In this document: in pieces, positions 8,329 to 17,585 of the stretch | How positions within the stretch are numbered: the first letter of the stretch is position 1 | Layout: each line of letters starts with the position of its first letter | Source: Ruminococcus flavefaciens 007c | GTDB taxonomy: Bacteria > Bacillota > Clostridia > Oscillospirales > Ruminococcaceae | Direction of reading: 5' to 3' | NCBI RefSeq assembly: GCF_000571935.1 | Contig: NZ_ATAX01000036.1 | Location: 186,001 to 250,000, forward strand | DNA: 64,000 nucleotides | Made by a program: the position numbers and the translations under genes | Notes under the pieces: model-generated | Seen by the model: the letters and a program-made list of their open reading frames with translations, nothing else | Told to the model about the DNA's origin: nothing | Database searches by the model: none

Positions 8329-8846
8329 TTATCCATACTCACGGTGGAGATAGATACATAGATAATGCTGTTAATTACGTTCTTGACGGTAGACAGGAGT
8401 GTGCTAAAGGATACGGAGTCAATCCTTACGATCCTGATATTGCAGCTATGCAAATGAAAAGAACTGCCAAGTATTTCAATAATCAGAACAAAACACCGCT
8501 GTTCCACTATGTTACATCTTATTCACCTGAAACAGCTCCAACGCCTGAGAAAGCATTGGAGCTGACTGACAAAGTATTCTCAAATATCACGGATTCCCAC
8601 CAAGCATTGATAGGAATACATAGTGAAAAACAGGCTAAATCTCTTAATCATGCCCATACTGTTGTAAATCCTACGGATTTCAATACTGGGAAAATGATGT
8701 ACGGGGATAACAGCACTAATTATTCTATAGCGCAACGTATGGCTGATGTCACTGGACAACTTACAAAGCTGATAGTTCGCAAAGAAGATGAAACGGAATG
8801 GGAATGCCCACGTGTTTTCGTTCCACATGATAGCGCAACAGACTAG
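8310..8846 (+). CDS. short relaxase/mobilization nuclease
   Basis: The 178-residue product resembles the N-terminal catalytic domain of MobA/VirD2-type relaxases: an early tract with HYVTSYSPE, then HSEKQAKSLNHAHTVVNPTDFNTGK, the His-rich metal-binding motif III. Such enzymes nick oriT through a tyrosine; Tyr17 (GGDRYIDNAVNYVL) or Tyr24 is the likely candidate. Most relaxases are 300-600 residues with helicase, primase or dimerization domains, so this one is unusually short. It ends at TAG with no visible continuation in another frame, so it may be a minimal relaxase of a mobilizable element or a truncated one. AAGGAGGT precedes the ATG. Confidence 0.72.
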   Translation: MEIFKVIIHTHGGDRYIDNAVNYVLDGRQECAKGYGVNPYDPDIAAMQMKRTAKYFNNQNKTPLFHYVTSYSPETAPTPEKALELTDKVFSNITDSHQALIGIHSEKQAKSLNHAHTVVNPTDFNTGKMMYGDNSTNYSIAQRMADVTGQLTKLIVRKEDETEWECPRVFVPHDSATD

Positions 8847-8928
8847 TGTAAAACCTCTTTAAAGCTTCTGATATATCATGATATACTATGAAAGATGCCA
8901 TTATCATGCTTATCTATACATAAAAAGG

Positions 8929-8952
8929 AAACGCCTTCTAATGAAGGCGTTT
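8929..8952. terminator. bidirectional terminator
   Basis: aaacgcctt and aaggcgttt form a 9-bp stem between the convergent relaxase and 399-aa genes, with A/T-rich flanks on both sides. Confidence 0.6.
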
Positions 8953-8965
8953 ATACTAAATATAT

Positions 8966-10165
8966 TCACTTTTGAAGCTTTTTCTTTAATTCCTTCAATT
9001 TTTCCTCTTTCTCTTTTTGGGCTATCTGTTCGTCAAGTATCAGCTCAATAGCATACTTCAAATATGGAAAAAGCTCCATTGATTCTTGTTCCGATAACTC
9101 ATGAACACCTTTACTTAGCCAGCCATAAATCTTGGCTTTAACATCTGATAATTCGTCAGGAATTATTTTAGCTCCAAATGCTTCTAAGTATTCTATTTTA
9201 TCATTAAAATGCTTTATTTTATTATACTCCTCTTCATCCCATTCTGACATTAAGGAACACTTATCCTGAGCATTTTTAATAAGCGTCTCATATATGCGTC
9301 GGAGATATAAAAGCGATCCACACCCTACACCATTAGCATGCAAACCTAAAGCCATTGAAAAGTCTCTGAAGCTTTCATCGGATAAAACTTTTTTATACTT
9401 TTCAATATCAAACATCTGAAGATCCGCCATTGAAGGTTCCTGACCAACTTTTTCAAGCACAAGGCAATACTTCAGTTTTTCATAATCGGCAGATTGTTTT
9501 TGCTCCTTACATGCATCTTCAGCTTTGTGAATAATAAAATATGCGGTAACATGATGATCATTATTTAACGAACAGACAAAGTCGCGTCTTATCTCACTAA
9601 AATAGAGACTAATCCCATTTACACAAGATAATGCTGCTGATTCAGTATCTTTTTTCTCGTCTGAAAGATTTCCGCTTAATGATAATTCATCATTGCATGA
9701 TAAATAGGAACCAGTTATTGGACCAAAAGGATTATTCTGAAAACTAAATTCTTTCACGCTTTTTTCAATTGGAATTTTAATTGTTTTGGCTTCATCTTTC
9801 TCATTTTCTTTATCAATAATAAATCTTTGACGTTGAGGATTAAACGCAACAACAGGTGAGAACGGTTGATTTCTCCTACATTCTGAACATGGGAGCATAA
9901 TATTATCTTTGAATAAAAGGAAACTATGTAAAGATTTTACATCATCACTTACTATCATTTTATTTACAATCTCACGATCTTTTCCTAGAGATGGATCGGG
10001 AATAATTGTGATATGCATAGTAATATTTGATGCATCAATCAATACTCCCTCATATAATCCAAGATCGGTTATGAGCCTTTCAGGAGTGAAGTTATTCTGA
10101 TCATCGTATAACAAATGCGATAAACGTGGTAAAGATAGTATTCTTTTAGCTGAATAATGTCTCAT
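8966..10165 (-). CDS. uncharacterized 399-aa protein of the defence island
   Basis: I do not recognise a named domain. The protein has a CxxC pair (LPCSECRRNQPF, near residue 95) that could bind zinc. A central part is followed by the segment GVGCGSLLYLRRIYETLI (near residue 278), a Glu-rich WLSKGVHELSEQE segment, and a Lys/Glu-rich coiled coil at the end. I recall the GCGSxxYLRRI / KGVHELSEEE arrangement from uncharacterized bacterial proteins, but have no function for it. It faces away from the relaxase and lies next to a candidate nuclease and a type I restriction system, so a defence or stress role is plausible. Confidence 0.65.
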   Translation of the reverse strand: MRHYSAKRILSLPRLSHLLYDDQNNFTPERLITDLGLYEGVLIDASNITMHITIIPDPSLGKDREIVNKMIVSDDVKSLHSFLLFKDNIMLPCSECRRNQPFSPVVAFNPQRQRFIIDKENEKDEAKTIKIPIEKSVKEFSFQNNPFGPITGSYLSCNDELSLSGNLSDEKKDTESAALSCVNGISLYFSEIRRDFVCSLNNDHHVTAYFIIHKAEDACKEQKQSADYEKLKYCLVLEKVGQEPSMADLQMFDIEKYKKVLSDESFRDFSMALGLHANGVGCGSLLYLRRIYETLIKNAQDKCSLMSEWDEEEYNKIKHFNDKIEYLEAFGAKIIPDELSDVKAKIYGWLSKGVHELSEQESMELFPYLKYAIELILDEQIAQKEKEEKLKELKKKLQK

Positions 10166-10359
10166 AAAACCTCCTTAACTATTATCTATCGCCCCAGCAC
10201 CTTCTCCAGCACATCAGCAATGCGTTTCTATACAGCAAGGGGATAGTTGCAATAACGGTAGATTCAATATCCATAACTTTTACATGCTATATTCAGCGAT
10301 GTAAGCTAGGCTGTTCATTCCACCTGTTTAAGCTAAGATTATTTGCTTCATCAATATTG

Positions 10360-10380
10360 TCTGCCCCATGAAGGGGCAGA
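10360..10380. terminator. hairpin in the gap between 399-aa and nuclease-like genes
   Basis: tctgcccc and ggggcaga form a stem with a five-base loop (atgaa). It lies downstream of the minus-strand nuclease-like gene but lacks a T run. The rest of the 246-base gap (10166-10411) holds no gene; RIADVLEKVLGR followed by a stop can be read on the minus strand near 10190-10230 and may be a relic. Confidence 0.4.
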
Positions 10381-10411
10381 ATGAGAAAAGCTGCTTTTAT
10401 TCTACCAACCG

Positions 10412-11140
10412 TCATAGCCTTATAGTCTTCACCTCATCGTCCTCAACTCTCATTAGTAGAATATTCGGTGATTCCAGTTCATACTGCTGACAAGACCAGT
10501 CCCATTCGCATAAAAATATATTCTTGAACGGGGCAGAACTTACTGCATTAAAGAATCCATCGGATGATAAATTATACTCACGAGAATTGATAAGATGCTC
10601 CACACTATACATTTCTCCATCAGTAACAAATATAAACAGGTCCGTACTTCCATCAGTATACTTTGAGCCCTTGTCTTTTGTTATCTCGTTAAGTACCTTA
10701 TCCGATGACATACAGATTATAGGAACATCACAGTTGAACTCAGAAAACTTTTCATCGAAATCAAACGTCGTAACATCATAGCCGTAATGAGACTTTAAAA
10801 TCGCAGCGTCTTTTTTCAAATCACCAAAGCCTTTTTCTGTAAGATCACCTTTACTGTCACATTCGTATTTGAAGTCTGTCATACGTTTGTGCGCTTCATC
10901 AGCTTGTTCTGCAATTTCAAGTTGTTTTGCCGTACTCAGCTGAGAATACTTGTTTGGAATTTGCGGTATACAGTTATTATGAGCGGTATGAGTGACTTCC
11001 AGATAGCGGCCGTCTTTATATCTCAGATCAGGCATACTTTTACCGATATTTTTATCACTATACTCAGTGTCAAATTCATAGCCTTTCAATCGGAGTATAT
11101 GCATAGCATGTGTTTCACCTTTTTTACGTTTATCAGACAT
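10412..11140 (-). CDS. candidate PD-(D/E)xK nuclease-like protein
   Basis: The 242-residue product starts at MSDKRKK, whose AAGGAG site is 9 bases away; an ATG two codons earlier is too close. Near the N-terminus, ETHAMHILRLKGYEF is followed by MPDLRYKDGRYLEVTHT. This spacing of an alpha helix, PD and an E-x-T/K strand resembles restriction-endonuclease-like folds, although the usual final lysine is replaced by threonine (EVT). The remainder is unrecognised. It lies directly upstream of the 3' end of hsdS on the same strand, 24 bases from it, so it is probably cotranscribed with the restriction system. A nuclease function is inference from motif and context. Confidence 0.55.
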   Translation of the reverse strand: MSDKRKKGETHAMHILRLKGYEFDTEYSDKNIGKSMPDLRYKDGRYLEVTHTAHNNCIPQIPNKYSQLSTAKQLEIAEQADEAHKRMTDFKYECDSKGDLTEKGFGDLKKDAAILKSHYGYDVTTFDFDEKFSEFNCDVPIICMSSDKVLNEITKDKGSKYTDGSTDLFIFVTDGEMYSVEHLINSREYNLSSDGFFNAVSSAPFKNIFLCEWDWSCQQYELESPNILLMRVEDDEVKTIRL

Positions 11141-11164
11141 ATACATACTCTCCTTGATGGTATT

Positions 11165-12655
11165 TTACTTTGTAAGATTGCCTATGAACGGCATTAATTC
11201 CTCGATTTTGGCGACTATACGCTTTTGCTCTTCAAGCGGAGGAACTGGTAAAATCATATTTGAAAGCGTTTTTCCATTGCAATTAGGCTGTGCAGTAGCT
11301 ATTGTTCCATTTCTAAGCTGAGTCCAATAAAGTGTGCTTTCCATAAAAAACTTTAGATATTCAGGACAAAGCGAATTGCTATACCGTGTTCTTATCAAGT
11401 ATCCTGCATATATCGCTTGTTCTGGAACTTCTTTTACAAGATATGATTTTCCGACAGTGCCTCCTGTCCTTGCAAACAATATATCATTTGCTTGCAATAG
11501 GTATGTTTCAATATCACTTTCATCAATATCGCAATATGGAACGCTATCCCATAAAACTGTGTTATCTTGAATATCACTAATACGTACCATTTTGATTCGT
11601 CCTGATTGCTTTGCAGGAGCGTTATATCCATATTGAATAGACTGTGATAAATCTCCCCATCTACACCACTCCCAACTCTCAGGAATCTCAAACGGTATCT
11701 CGTCCTCAGCAATAGGAGCAAGGGGCTTTTCCTTCTTTATCTTACCTTCCTTAATAAGCTTCTGCTTTTCAGCCTTGATATGTTCAAGGAGAACGCTTGC
11801 AGGCTCGTCGTCAGGGTTTTGAGGGACGAGCTTGCCTTGTACGGCTTCTTGCAGTATAGACTTTTTCAAGGCGTCGGGGAATTTTGTATTGAGTTCTGTG
11901 AGCTTAGTTTCAGCTTCATCGTATTTCTCAATATAAGGCAGAAGCTCTTCTATCTTTGCAACTATGCGTTTTTGCTCGGAGAGAGGCGGGATAGGGATTA
12001 AACAATCAGAAACAATCTCTAAAGTTAAATTTGGTATTGCAGTAATCTTTTTCTGAAGTGTAAGCATTTTTTGTATTATAGGCGAATTTATAGCGCATAT
12101 CAAGTAAAACAGGTCAAAATAATCTGTATTAATCAATCTTACTATTGAAATAGCTTGGTTAGCGTTCAATGGAAGGTTTTCTTTACGAACAATAGCTGTC
12201 CTTCCAAGTGTTCCTGCAATAGTGATTAAGATATCATTTTCTTCAAGAACTGACCTTTTTAAAAAGCCATTATGAGTATCTTCATCAATATAATTCATTT
12301 TAGCAGTATCTAATCTATCCAAACCAGCAACGTTTTCTGCTCTCAGAAAACCAATTCCACTTTCAAGATACGATACATTACCGCCCCTTGGCGTTGTTCC
12401 TTTTGTAACCATAGAAGAAATATTTCCAATCCGGATCCATTCCCAACTATCGGGAATATCAAATGGTATTTCTTCCTCAGTTATAGGAGCAAGAGGCTTT
12501 TCCTTCTTTATCTTACCTGCCTTAATTAGTGCCTGTTTTTCGGCTTTGATACGCTCTAACAGTACGCTTGCAGGTTCATCATTCTTGTCCTGCGGAACGA
12601 GCTTTCCCTGCACCGCCAACTGGAGTATGGAGTTTTTTAACTGCTGTGCGTTCAT
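11165..12655 (-). CDS. hsdS: type I restriction specificity subunit HsdS
   Basis: The 496-residue product has two target-recognition domains with the classical repeated conserved regions: LVPQDKNDEPASVLLERIKAEK...KPLAPI appears near residues 20-57 and again near 275-310. The helix motif PPLSEQKRIVAKIEEL / PPLEEQKRIVAKIEEL closes each half. This subunit reads the bipartite DNA site for the HsdM methylase and HsdR translocase. Its ATG overlaps the hsdM stop (ATGA), so the genes are coupled. The length is normal and both halves look intact. Confidence 0.95.
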   Translation of the reverse strand: MNAQQLKNSILQLAVQGKLVPQDKNDEPASVLLERIKAEKQALIKAGKIKKEKPLAPITEEEIPFDIPDSWEWIRIGNISSMVTKGTTPRGGNVSYLESGIGFLRAENVAGLDRLDTAKMNYIDEDTHNGFLKRSVLEENDILITIAGTLGRTAIVRKENLPLNANQAISIVRLINTDYFDLFYLICAINSPIIQKMLTLQKKITAIPNLTLEIVSDCLIPIPPLSEQKRIVAKIEELLPYIEKYDEAETKLTELNTKFPDALKKSILQEAVQGKLVPQNPDDEPASVLLEHIKAEKQKLIKEGKIKKEKPLAPIAEDEIPFEIPESWEWCRWGDLSQSIQYGYNAPAKQSGRIKMVRISDIQDNTVLWDSVPYCDIDESDIETYLLQANDILFARTGGTVGKSYLVKEVPEQAIYAGYLIRTRYSNSLCPEYLKFFMESTLYWTQLRNGTIATAQPNCNGKTLSNMILPVPPLEEQKRIVAKIEELMPFIGNLTK

Positions 12656-14136
12656 GACAAGTCCTCCGTATTTATACCAAGAATACCTGTTATCTGTGCA
12701 AGTATGCGGTCAATATCAGCGTTCAGGCTTGCACGTTTCTCCTGATATTCCTGTATCAGTTCTTTCGGAGGGAGTATTTCTTCTTCCTCATGAGGGAAGC
12801 CGCAAAGGTCGATGTTGTAGCTCTTCTCTGCAAGCTCCTGTGCGGTGTATTTCTTTGCCTTGTCAAAACCGTCAACTGTTATCTCCTCACGCTTGTTCCA
12901 CCATTCAATGGCCGGAGCAAAGTGCTCAAGCTTCATAGGCTTGGTCTTGGAGAAGTTCTTGTAGCCGTCAGGCATATCAAGACGATAGAACCATGTTTCC
13001 TTTGTAGGACCTGTTCTGTCAAAGAACAGGATATTTGTAGTAATAGATGTATACGGAGCAAAGACGCTGTGCGGCATACGAATTACAGTATGCAGGTTGA
13101 ATTCGCTCAGGAGCTTCTTCTTGATAGCGACCTTTGCGTTATCAGTTCCGAACAGGAAACCGTCGGGAAGAATGACCGCAGCTCTGCCGTTCTGCTTCAG
13201 ACGATACATAATTACAGACATGAACAGGTCAGCTGTTTCACTGCTTGCAAGGTCATCAGGGAAATGGTTCTTGACGTCGTTCTTTTCACTTCCACCGTAA
13301 GGGGGGTTCATAAGAACTACGTCGAACTGATCGTCCTCAGTATAGTCAAGAACATCTTTCAGCAGTGAGTTATCGTGATAGATACGAGGAGTATCGATAT
13401 CATGCAGGAGCAGGTTCGTAACGCAGAGCATATACGGGAACTGCTTCTTCTCGATACCATAAACGGAAGTATCAAAGGCTTCTCTGTCCTCAATGGTCTT
13501 TTTCTGTGATTCGAGAGCTTTGAGCCAGCTGATAATGAAGCCGCCGGTACCACAAGCGAAGTCCGCCATTTTTTCTCCGATAACAGGCTTTATCATCTGA
13601 GCCATAAAGTCTGTTACAGCACGGGGAGTATAGAACTCACCGGCAGAACCTGCACTCTGCAATTCTTTGAGGATAGACTCATAAATCTCGCCGAATGCAT
13701 GGCTTTCCTCATAATTTGTGAGGTCAAGCTCATCGATGACATTAACGATCTGACGGAGCAGAACGCCGTCCTTCATGTAGTTGTTGGTATCTTCAAATGT
13801 AGTCTTTACGATAGCTTTGTTGATAGGAGTAGTCTTTGACACTTCAATGCCTTTAAGTGTGAGAAAGAGCTTATTGTTGACGAAATCAAGGAGATCATCA
13901 CCTGTAATGGCTGTACCCTTGCCGTCATCTACAGCCCAGTTGCGCCAGCGGCACTCCTCAGGAATGATAGACTCATAGCTGTCATCATCGAACTCCCAGT
14001 CCTCTTCCTTGGTGTCATATACCTTGAGAAACAGCAGCCATGCTATCTGCTCGATACGCTGCGCATCACCGTTGATACCTGCGTCATTTCTCATTATATC
14101 GCGAAGTCTCTTTACAAAATTGCCTAAGCTACTCAT
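12652..14136 (-). CDS. hsdM: type I restriction-modification methylase HsdM
   Basis: The 494-residue protein is an N6-adenine methyltransferase subunit. Motif I (DFACGTGGF, residues 192-200) binds S-adenosylmethionine and motif IV (NPPYGG, starting at 277) is catalytic. An N-terminal helical HsdM_N region precedes them. It modifies the host copy of the site chosen by HsdS and forms the M2S core. The ATG follows the hsdR stop codon without a gap (TAAATG), and AAGGAGATATC upstream provides the ribosome site. Confidence 0.96.
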   Translation of the reverse strand: MSSLGNFVKRLRDIMRNDAGINGDAQRIEQIAWLLFLKVYDTKEEDWEFDDDSYESIIPEECRWRNWAVDDGKGTAITGDDLLDFVNNKLFLTLKGIEVSKTTPINKAIVKTTFEDTNNYMKDGVLLRQIVNVIDELDLTNYEESHAFGEIYESILKELQSAGSAGEFYTPRAVTDFMAQMIKPVIGEKMADFACGTGGFIISWLKALESQKKTIEDREAFDTSVYGIEKKQFPYMLCVTNLLLHDIDTPRIYHDNSLLKDVLDYTEDDQFDVVLMNPPYGGSEKNDVKNHFPDDLASSETADLFMSVIMYRLKQNGRAAVILPDGFLFGTDNAKVAIKKKLLSEFNLHTVIRMPHSVFAPYTSITTNILFFDRTGPTKETWFYRLDMPDGYKNFSKTKPMKLEHFAPAIEWWNKREEITVDGFDKAKKYTAQELAEKSYNIDLCGFPHEEEEILPPKELIQEYQEKRASLNADIDRILAQITGILGINTEDLS

Positions 14137-16467
14137 TTAGGATATCTCCTTGTATATTTCATCTTCTAATTCTTTAACTGCCTGCATATAGCCGTCTTTA
14201 CCGCCAAATAGCTTGACAATGGCAGCAGGCTTTCCCATTCTTATAAACGGATCCAGCTTCAGTATCTGTGTATCCTCTATCTGATAGATACCCTCGTTGG
14301 AGTATTTCTCAAGCAGAGCTTCAAGTACCTCTCTTGCAAGTCCGTTATATTTACTTATAAAATCACGCTTCTTAACGTCGTTTGCACGTTCTTTACGTGT
14401 CAGCGGTTTCTTATCAAATGCTATATGTATGATGAAATCGAAGTCGTCAATATCTTCCATGCCCTGAGATTCTTTCAGAGCCTGTATATCGATACCGTGA
14501 TCCTTGAAAAGTTCAGATATAGCCTTCTTCTTTTCCTCACCGTTCCAGCTCTTGATAAAGTGCTCTAAATCGGCGTACTCGCCAAGGATATTGGTCTTGG
14601 TGTAGTCGATGATATTCTCATGCCTCAGGAGCTTTCCGTCAGAATCATATACAGATACAACCTTGTTGATGATACGTACTGTACATCCGTCAACACCGAC
14701 ATACGGCTTCTCCTGCGGCTCATGAGGCGGTCCTGGTGGAGGAACGTGTATTACCGCTCCTGGTTCCTTAGGCCAGTTGGGATCTATCTCGATAGGACCA
14801 TCCCATGCTTCATCGTAAAACAATCTTGTTACACCTCTGAAGTCCATGACAACAAAGTGTGTCTTGCCTTCTTTTTCGCGTAGTCTTGTTCCACGGCCTA
14901 TTATCTGCTTAAATTCAGTCATAGAGCCGATATTCTCGTCAAGAACGATTAGCTTTGTCATCTTACAGTCAGCTCCTGTAGACAGGAGTTTTGAGGTTGT
15001 AGCAATAACAGGATAAGGCGAAGATACGGAAATAAAATAATCAAGCTTACCCTTGCCATAATCATCCGAGCCTGTGATACGTACCACATAATCTGGATTT
15101 TTGGTGCACATATCTGCATTGAAGTTTGTAAGTGCTATTCTCATACGTTCAGCAGCTTCCTCTGAAGCACAGAAAACGATAGTCTTTTGCATACGATCAG
15201 TGCTGCGAAGATAATTAGTTATTTCAAGAGCTACCTGATTTATACGATCTTCAATTATGATGTTATAGTCATAATCCTTATTGTTGTATATTCTGTCCTC
15301 AATTTCTCTGCCGTAATAATCCCGTTGTCCCTTCAGCGGTCTCCAGCCGTCACTGATATCTGTAGTTACACTTATCACCTTAAAGGGGGCAAGGAATCCA
15401 TCATCTATGCCATTTTTAAGAGAATAGGTATATACAGGCTCTCCGAAATAGGATATATTTGAAGTATATGCAGTCTCTTTCGGAGTTGCAGTCATTCCTA
15501 TCTGTGTAGCGGAATTAAAGTATTCCAGTATTTTTCGCCATCTGCTTTCTTCCTTAGCACTGCCACGATGACACTCATCTACGATAATAAGATCAAAAAA
15601 GTCTTTATCAAATAATTCTGAGAAGTGCTCCTGATCATCATCGCCGACGAGCTGCTGATACAGCGAGAAATAAACCTGATGTGAAGTTATTGTGGTTTTA
15701 TCGTCCTTTGCAACATTTACCTTATGGATTACCTTTTCAAGCGGAGAGAAGTCTTGCTGTATAGACTGATCGACGAGAATGTTTCTGTCGGCAAGATACA
15801 GGATCTTGCGCTTCATTCCACTTTTCAGCAGACGATATACGATCTGAAAAGCTGTGTAGGTCTTTCCGGTGCCAGTAGCCATAACAAGCAGGAGCCTATT
15901 CTGCCCACGAGCAATAGCGTCAACCGTTCTGTTTACAGCGACACGCTGATAATATCGAGGTTCATATGTGTTCTGACTTGAATAATAAGGCTGGCTTATA
16001 ACTGCAAGTTCATTCGCAGTAAGTCCGCTGCCGCCATTGGCTCTTACCTTGTATCTCTCTATCAGTTCATCAGGAGAAGGAAAAGCATCGAGTGAGATCT
16101 CACGTTCCGTACCTGTAAGCATGTCATGCTCATAAAAGGCGTCACCATTTGAACTATAAACAAAAGGAACATCCATCATTTGTGCATAAGTTATAGCTTG
16201 CTGTAATCCGAAGGATACGCTATGATTATTGTCCTTTGCTTCAACTATAGCAATCGGAAAGCTATTGCTCCAGTAGAGAACATAATCAGCGTATTTAGCG
16301 CTTTTCTTGTCTCTATAGACAATATTGCCATTAAGACAGATCTTTCCGTCAGTTATCTTAGTTTCCATAGTTATCTTGCTCTTATCCCATTTTGATAAAA
16401 TAGCAGGTGTTATATATTGAAGCTTGATATCTTCCTCGGACATTTCTTTTTTTGTCAGTATGGTCAT
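14137..16467 (-). CDS. hsdR: type I restriction endonuclease/translocase HsdR
   Basis: The 776-residue subunit combines an N-terminal PD-(D/E)xK nuclease (D61 in the DYVLYW strand and E76-A-K78) with a superfamily 2 motor. Walker A is MATGTGKT (196-203), a DECHRGS box lies near residue 297, and QIIGRGTRLRE is motif VI. It translocates DNA and cuts unmethylated invaders. Length is shorter than the EcoKI type (about 1,100) but normal for the smaller HsdR branch. It is the first gene of hsdR-hsdM-hsdS and has its own strong promoter at 16520-16548. Confidence 0.95.
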   Translation of the reverse strand: MTILTKKEMSEEDIKLQYITPAILSKWDKSKITMETKITDGKICLNGNIVYRDKKSAKYADYVLYWSNSFPIAIVEAKDNNHSVSFGLQQAITYAQMMDVPFVYSSNGDAFYEHDMLTGTEREISLDAFPSPDELIERYKVRANGGSGLTANELAVISQPYYSSQNTYEPRYYQRVAVNRTVDAIARGQNRLLLVMATGTGKTYTAFQIVYRLLKSGMKRKILYLADRNILVDQSIQQDFSPLEKVIHKVNVAKDDKTTITSHQVYFSLYQQLVGDDDQEHFSELFDKDFFDLIIVDECHRGSAKEESRWRKILEYFNSATQIGMTATPKETAYTSNISYFGEPVYTYSLKNGIDDGFLAPFKVISVTTDISDGWRPLKGQRDYYGREIEDRIYNNKDYDYNIIIEDRINQVALEITNYLRSTDRMQKTIVFCASEEAAERMRIALTNFNADMCTKNPDYVVRITGSDDYGKGKLDYFISVSSPYPVIATTSKLLSTGADCKMTKLIVLDENIGSMTEFKQIIGRGTRLREKEGKTHFVVMDFRGVTRLFYDEAWDGPIEIDPNWPKEPGAVIHVPPPGPPHEPQEKPYVGVDGCTVRIINKVVSVYDSDGKLLRHENIIDYTKTNILGEYADLEHFIKSWNGEEKKKAISELFKDHGIDIQALKESQGMEDIDDFDFIIHIAFDKKPLTRKERANDVKKRDFISKYNGLAREVLEALLEKYSNEGIYQIEDTQILKLDPFIRMGKPAAIVKLFGGKDGYMQAVKELEDEIYKEIS

Positions 16468-16519
16468 AGTCGCACCTCCACTTCAAATAAGCAATAATAA
16501 TGAGGTTATATCTACATTT

Positions 16520-16548
16520 ATTATATCAAAAATTGCACAATTAGTCAA
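16520..16548 (-). promoter_or_regulatory. hsdRMS promoter
   Basis: On the minus strand TTGACT (16543-16548) and TATAAT (16520-16525) are separated by 17 bases, about 55 bases before the hsdR ATG. This is nearly consensus, implying constitutive expression. Confidence 0.8.
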
Positions 16549-16596
16549 TCAGGAGACTAAAATGTTTAAACAATCTTTACGAATTGATTAAGTATA

Positions 16597-16618
16597 TGCC
16601 GGGGCTTATGCCCCAGCA
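16597..16618. terminator. hairpin between divergent promoters
   Basis: ggggc/gcccc plus flanking tgc/gca pairing, followed by tttta on the plus strand. It lies between the divergent hsdR and SRAP promoters and may be the relic of a terminator of a lost gene. Confidence 0.4.
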
Positions 16619-16632
16619 TTTTATTACAAAAC

Positions 16633-16661
16633 TTGACGTATGAAAATATATGTGATATAAT
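16633..16661 (+). promoter_or_regulatory. promoter of SRAP gene
   Basis: TTGACG (16633-16638) and TATAAT (16656-16661) with a 17-base spacer, 43 bases before the ATG at 16705. Confidence 0.78.
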
Positions 16662-16704
16662 AGATTTAGAACATATATTCTGTTTATGCTTGGAGGTGAG
16701 GTGC

Positions 16705-17391
16705 ATGTGTATGTCTCTTAGAATAGAACCAAAGGAAATGGCCGAGGTTCTCATAAAGATAAGAAAAATGTCATTTGCTCTGGAAATGTCGATAAAACTC
16801 GGAAAGAGCCTATCCATGTCAGGAGACTTGTATCCGTCAGATATAGCTCCAGTTCTTGCACCGAACAAATATGGAAAAATGACTATATTCCCTATGGCAT
16901 GGGGATTTACACATCAAGCTACTACCAAGCCTCTTGCAAATTGCCGTGTAGAAACTGCTGATACAAAGGCACTGTGGAAAGACTCCTGGTATCGACGAAG
17001 GTGTGTCATCCCTGCATCATGGTACTATGAATGGGGATACCCTTTATATGATGAAGACAGTCGCAGTATGGTCGAGCATAGGAATACCAAGAAAATCAAG
17101 TTCGCTATACAGACCGAAGGTTCAGATATCACTTATATTGCTGGACTATACCGTTATGAGGAACACAGCGGTATGCAGGTACCTATGTTCTCTGTGCTCA
17201 CGAAAGAAGCTGTCGGCACAGTAAGGGATATTCATGACCGTATGCCGCTTATACTGGATAAGGAAGATGTGAAGGAATGGATACGTCCCGACGGAGATCC
17301 TTTCAACATTGCTGAGAGAGCACTGACAAATATGGTCTTTGAGAAGGCAGTTGAGTATCATAAATCGCCGACGGAGTTCATAACAGCATAA
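16705..17391 (+). CDS. SRAP-domain DNA-protein crosslink protein (YedK/HMCES-like)
   Basis: The correct start is MCMSLRI with GGAGGTGAGG upstream, because the family requires Cys2, exposed after Met removal, to form a thiazolidine crosslink with abasic sites in single-stranded DNA. The other active-site elements are present in the 228-residue protein: ANCRVETAD (residues 78-86), PASWYYEW (103-110, with the catalytic Glu at 109) and IHDRMPLIL (His177). It shields abasic sites from cleavage. The gene is divergent from hsdRMS with its own promoter. SRAP genes recur in mobile and defence contexts; here it closes the defence island. Confidence 0.9.
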   Translation: MCMSLRIEPKEMAEVLIKIRKMSFALEMSIKLGKSLSMSGDLYPSDIAPVLAPNKYGKMTIFPMAWGFTHQATTKPLANCRVETADTKALWKDSWYRRRCVIPASWYYEWGYPLYDEDSRSMVEHRNTKKIKFAIQTEGSDITYIAGLYRYEEHSGMQVPMFSVLTKEAVGTVRDIHDRMPLILDKEDVKEWIRPDGDPFNIAERALTNMVFEKAVEYHKSPTEFITA

Positions 17392-17404
17392 GTAATTATA
17401 GTTA

Positions 17405-17421
17405 GCCGCCCTTGAGGCGGC
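17405..17421 (+). terminator. terminator of SRAP gene
   Basis: gccgcc and ggcggc stem with a five-base loop, 14 bases after the stop codon; followed by an A-rich rather than T-rich tract, so efficiency is uncertain. Confidence 0.5.
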
Positions 17422-17464
17422 AACGAATAAAATAGTAATGGAAGAAATCATATTTTAAAATCTT

Positions 17465-17567
17465 AAAATGCTCTAGAATCAACTTCAAGATATCTCCGAA
17501 AGTTATTGAATGAACAAGTGAATTTAATCGTTCTATCTTGGTAAAACGTTTCCGTTAGATTTCCGTT
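17465..17567 (+). repeat. dispersed intergenic repeat, copy 1
   Basis: About 90 bases align with 47876-47970, including an identical aacaagtgaattt block and matching flanks at roughly three quarters of positions. Both copies follow the 3' end of a gene and neither is in an open frame. Confidence 0.55.
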
Positions 17568-17585
17568 AGTTACATAAACGGACAG

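Noticed and set aside
40-8846. A complete integrative conjugative element
   Set aside because: Only one channel ATPase, a short relaxase and a resolvase-type recombinase are visible; no large integrase, coupling protein or ends are in the window.
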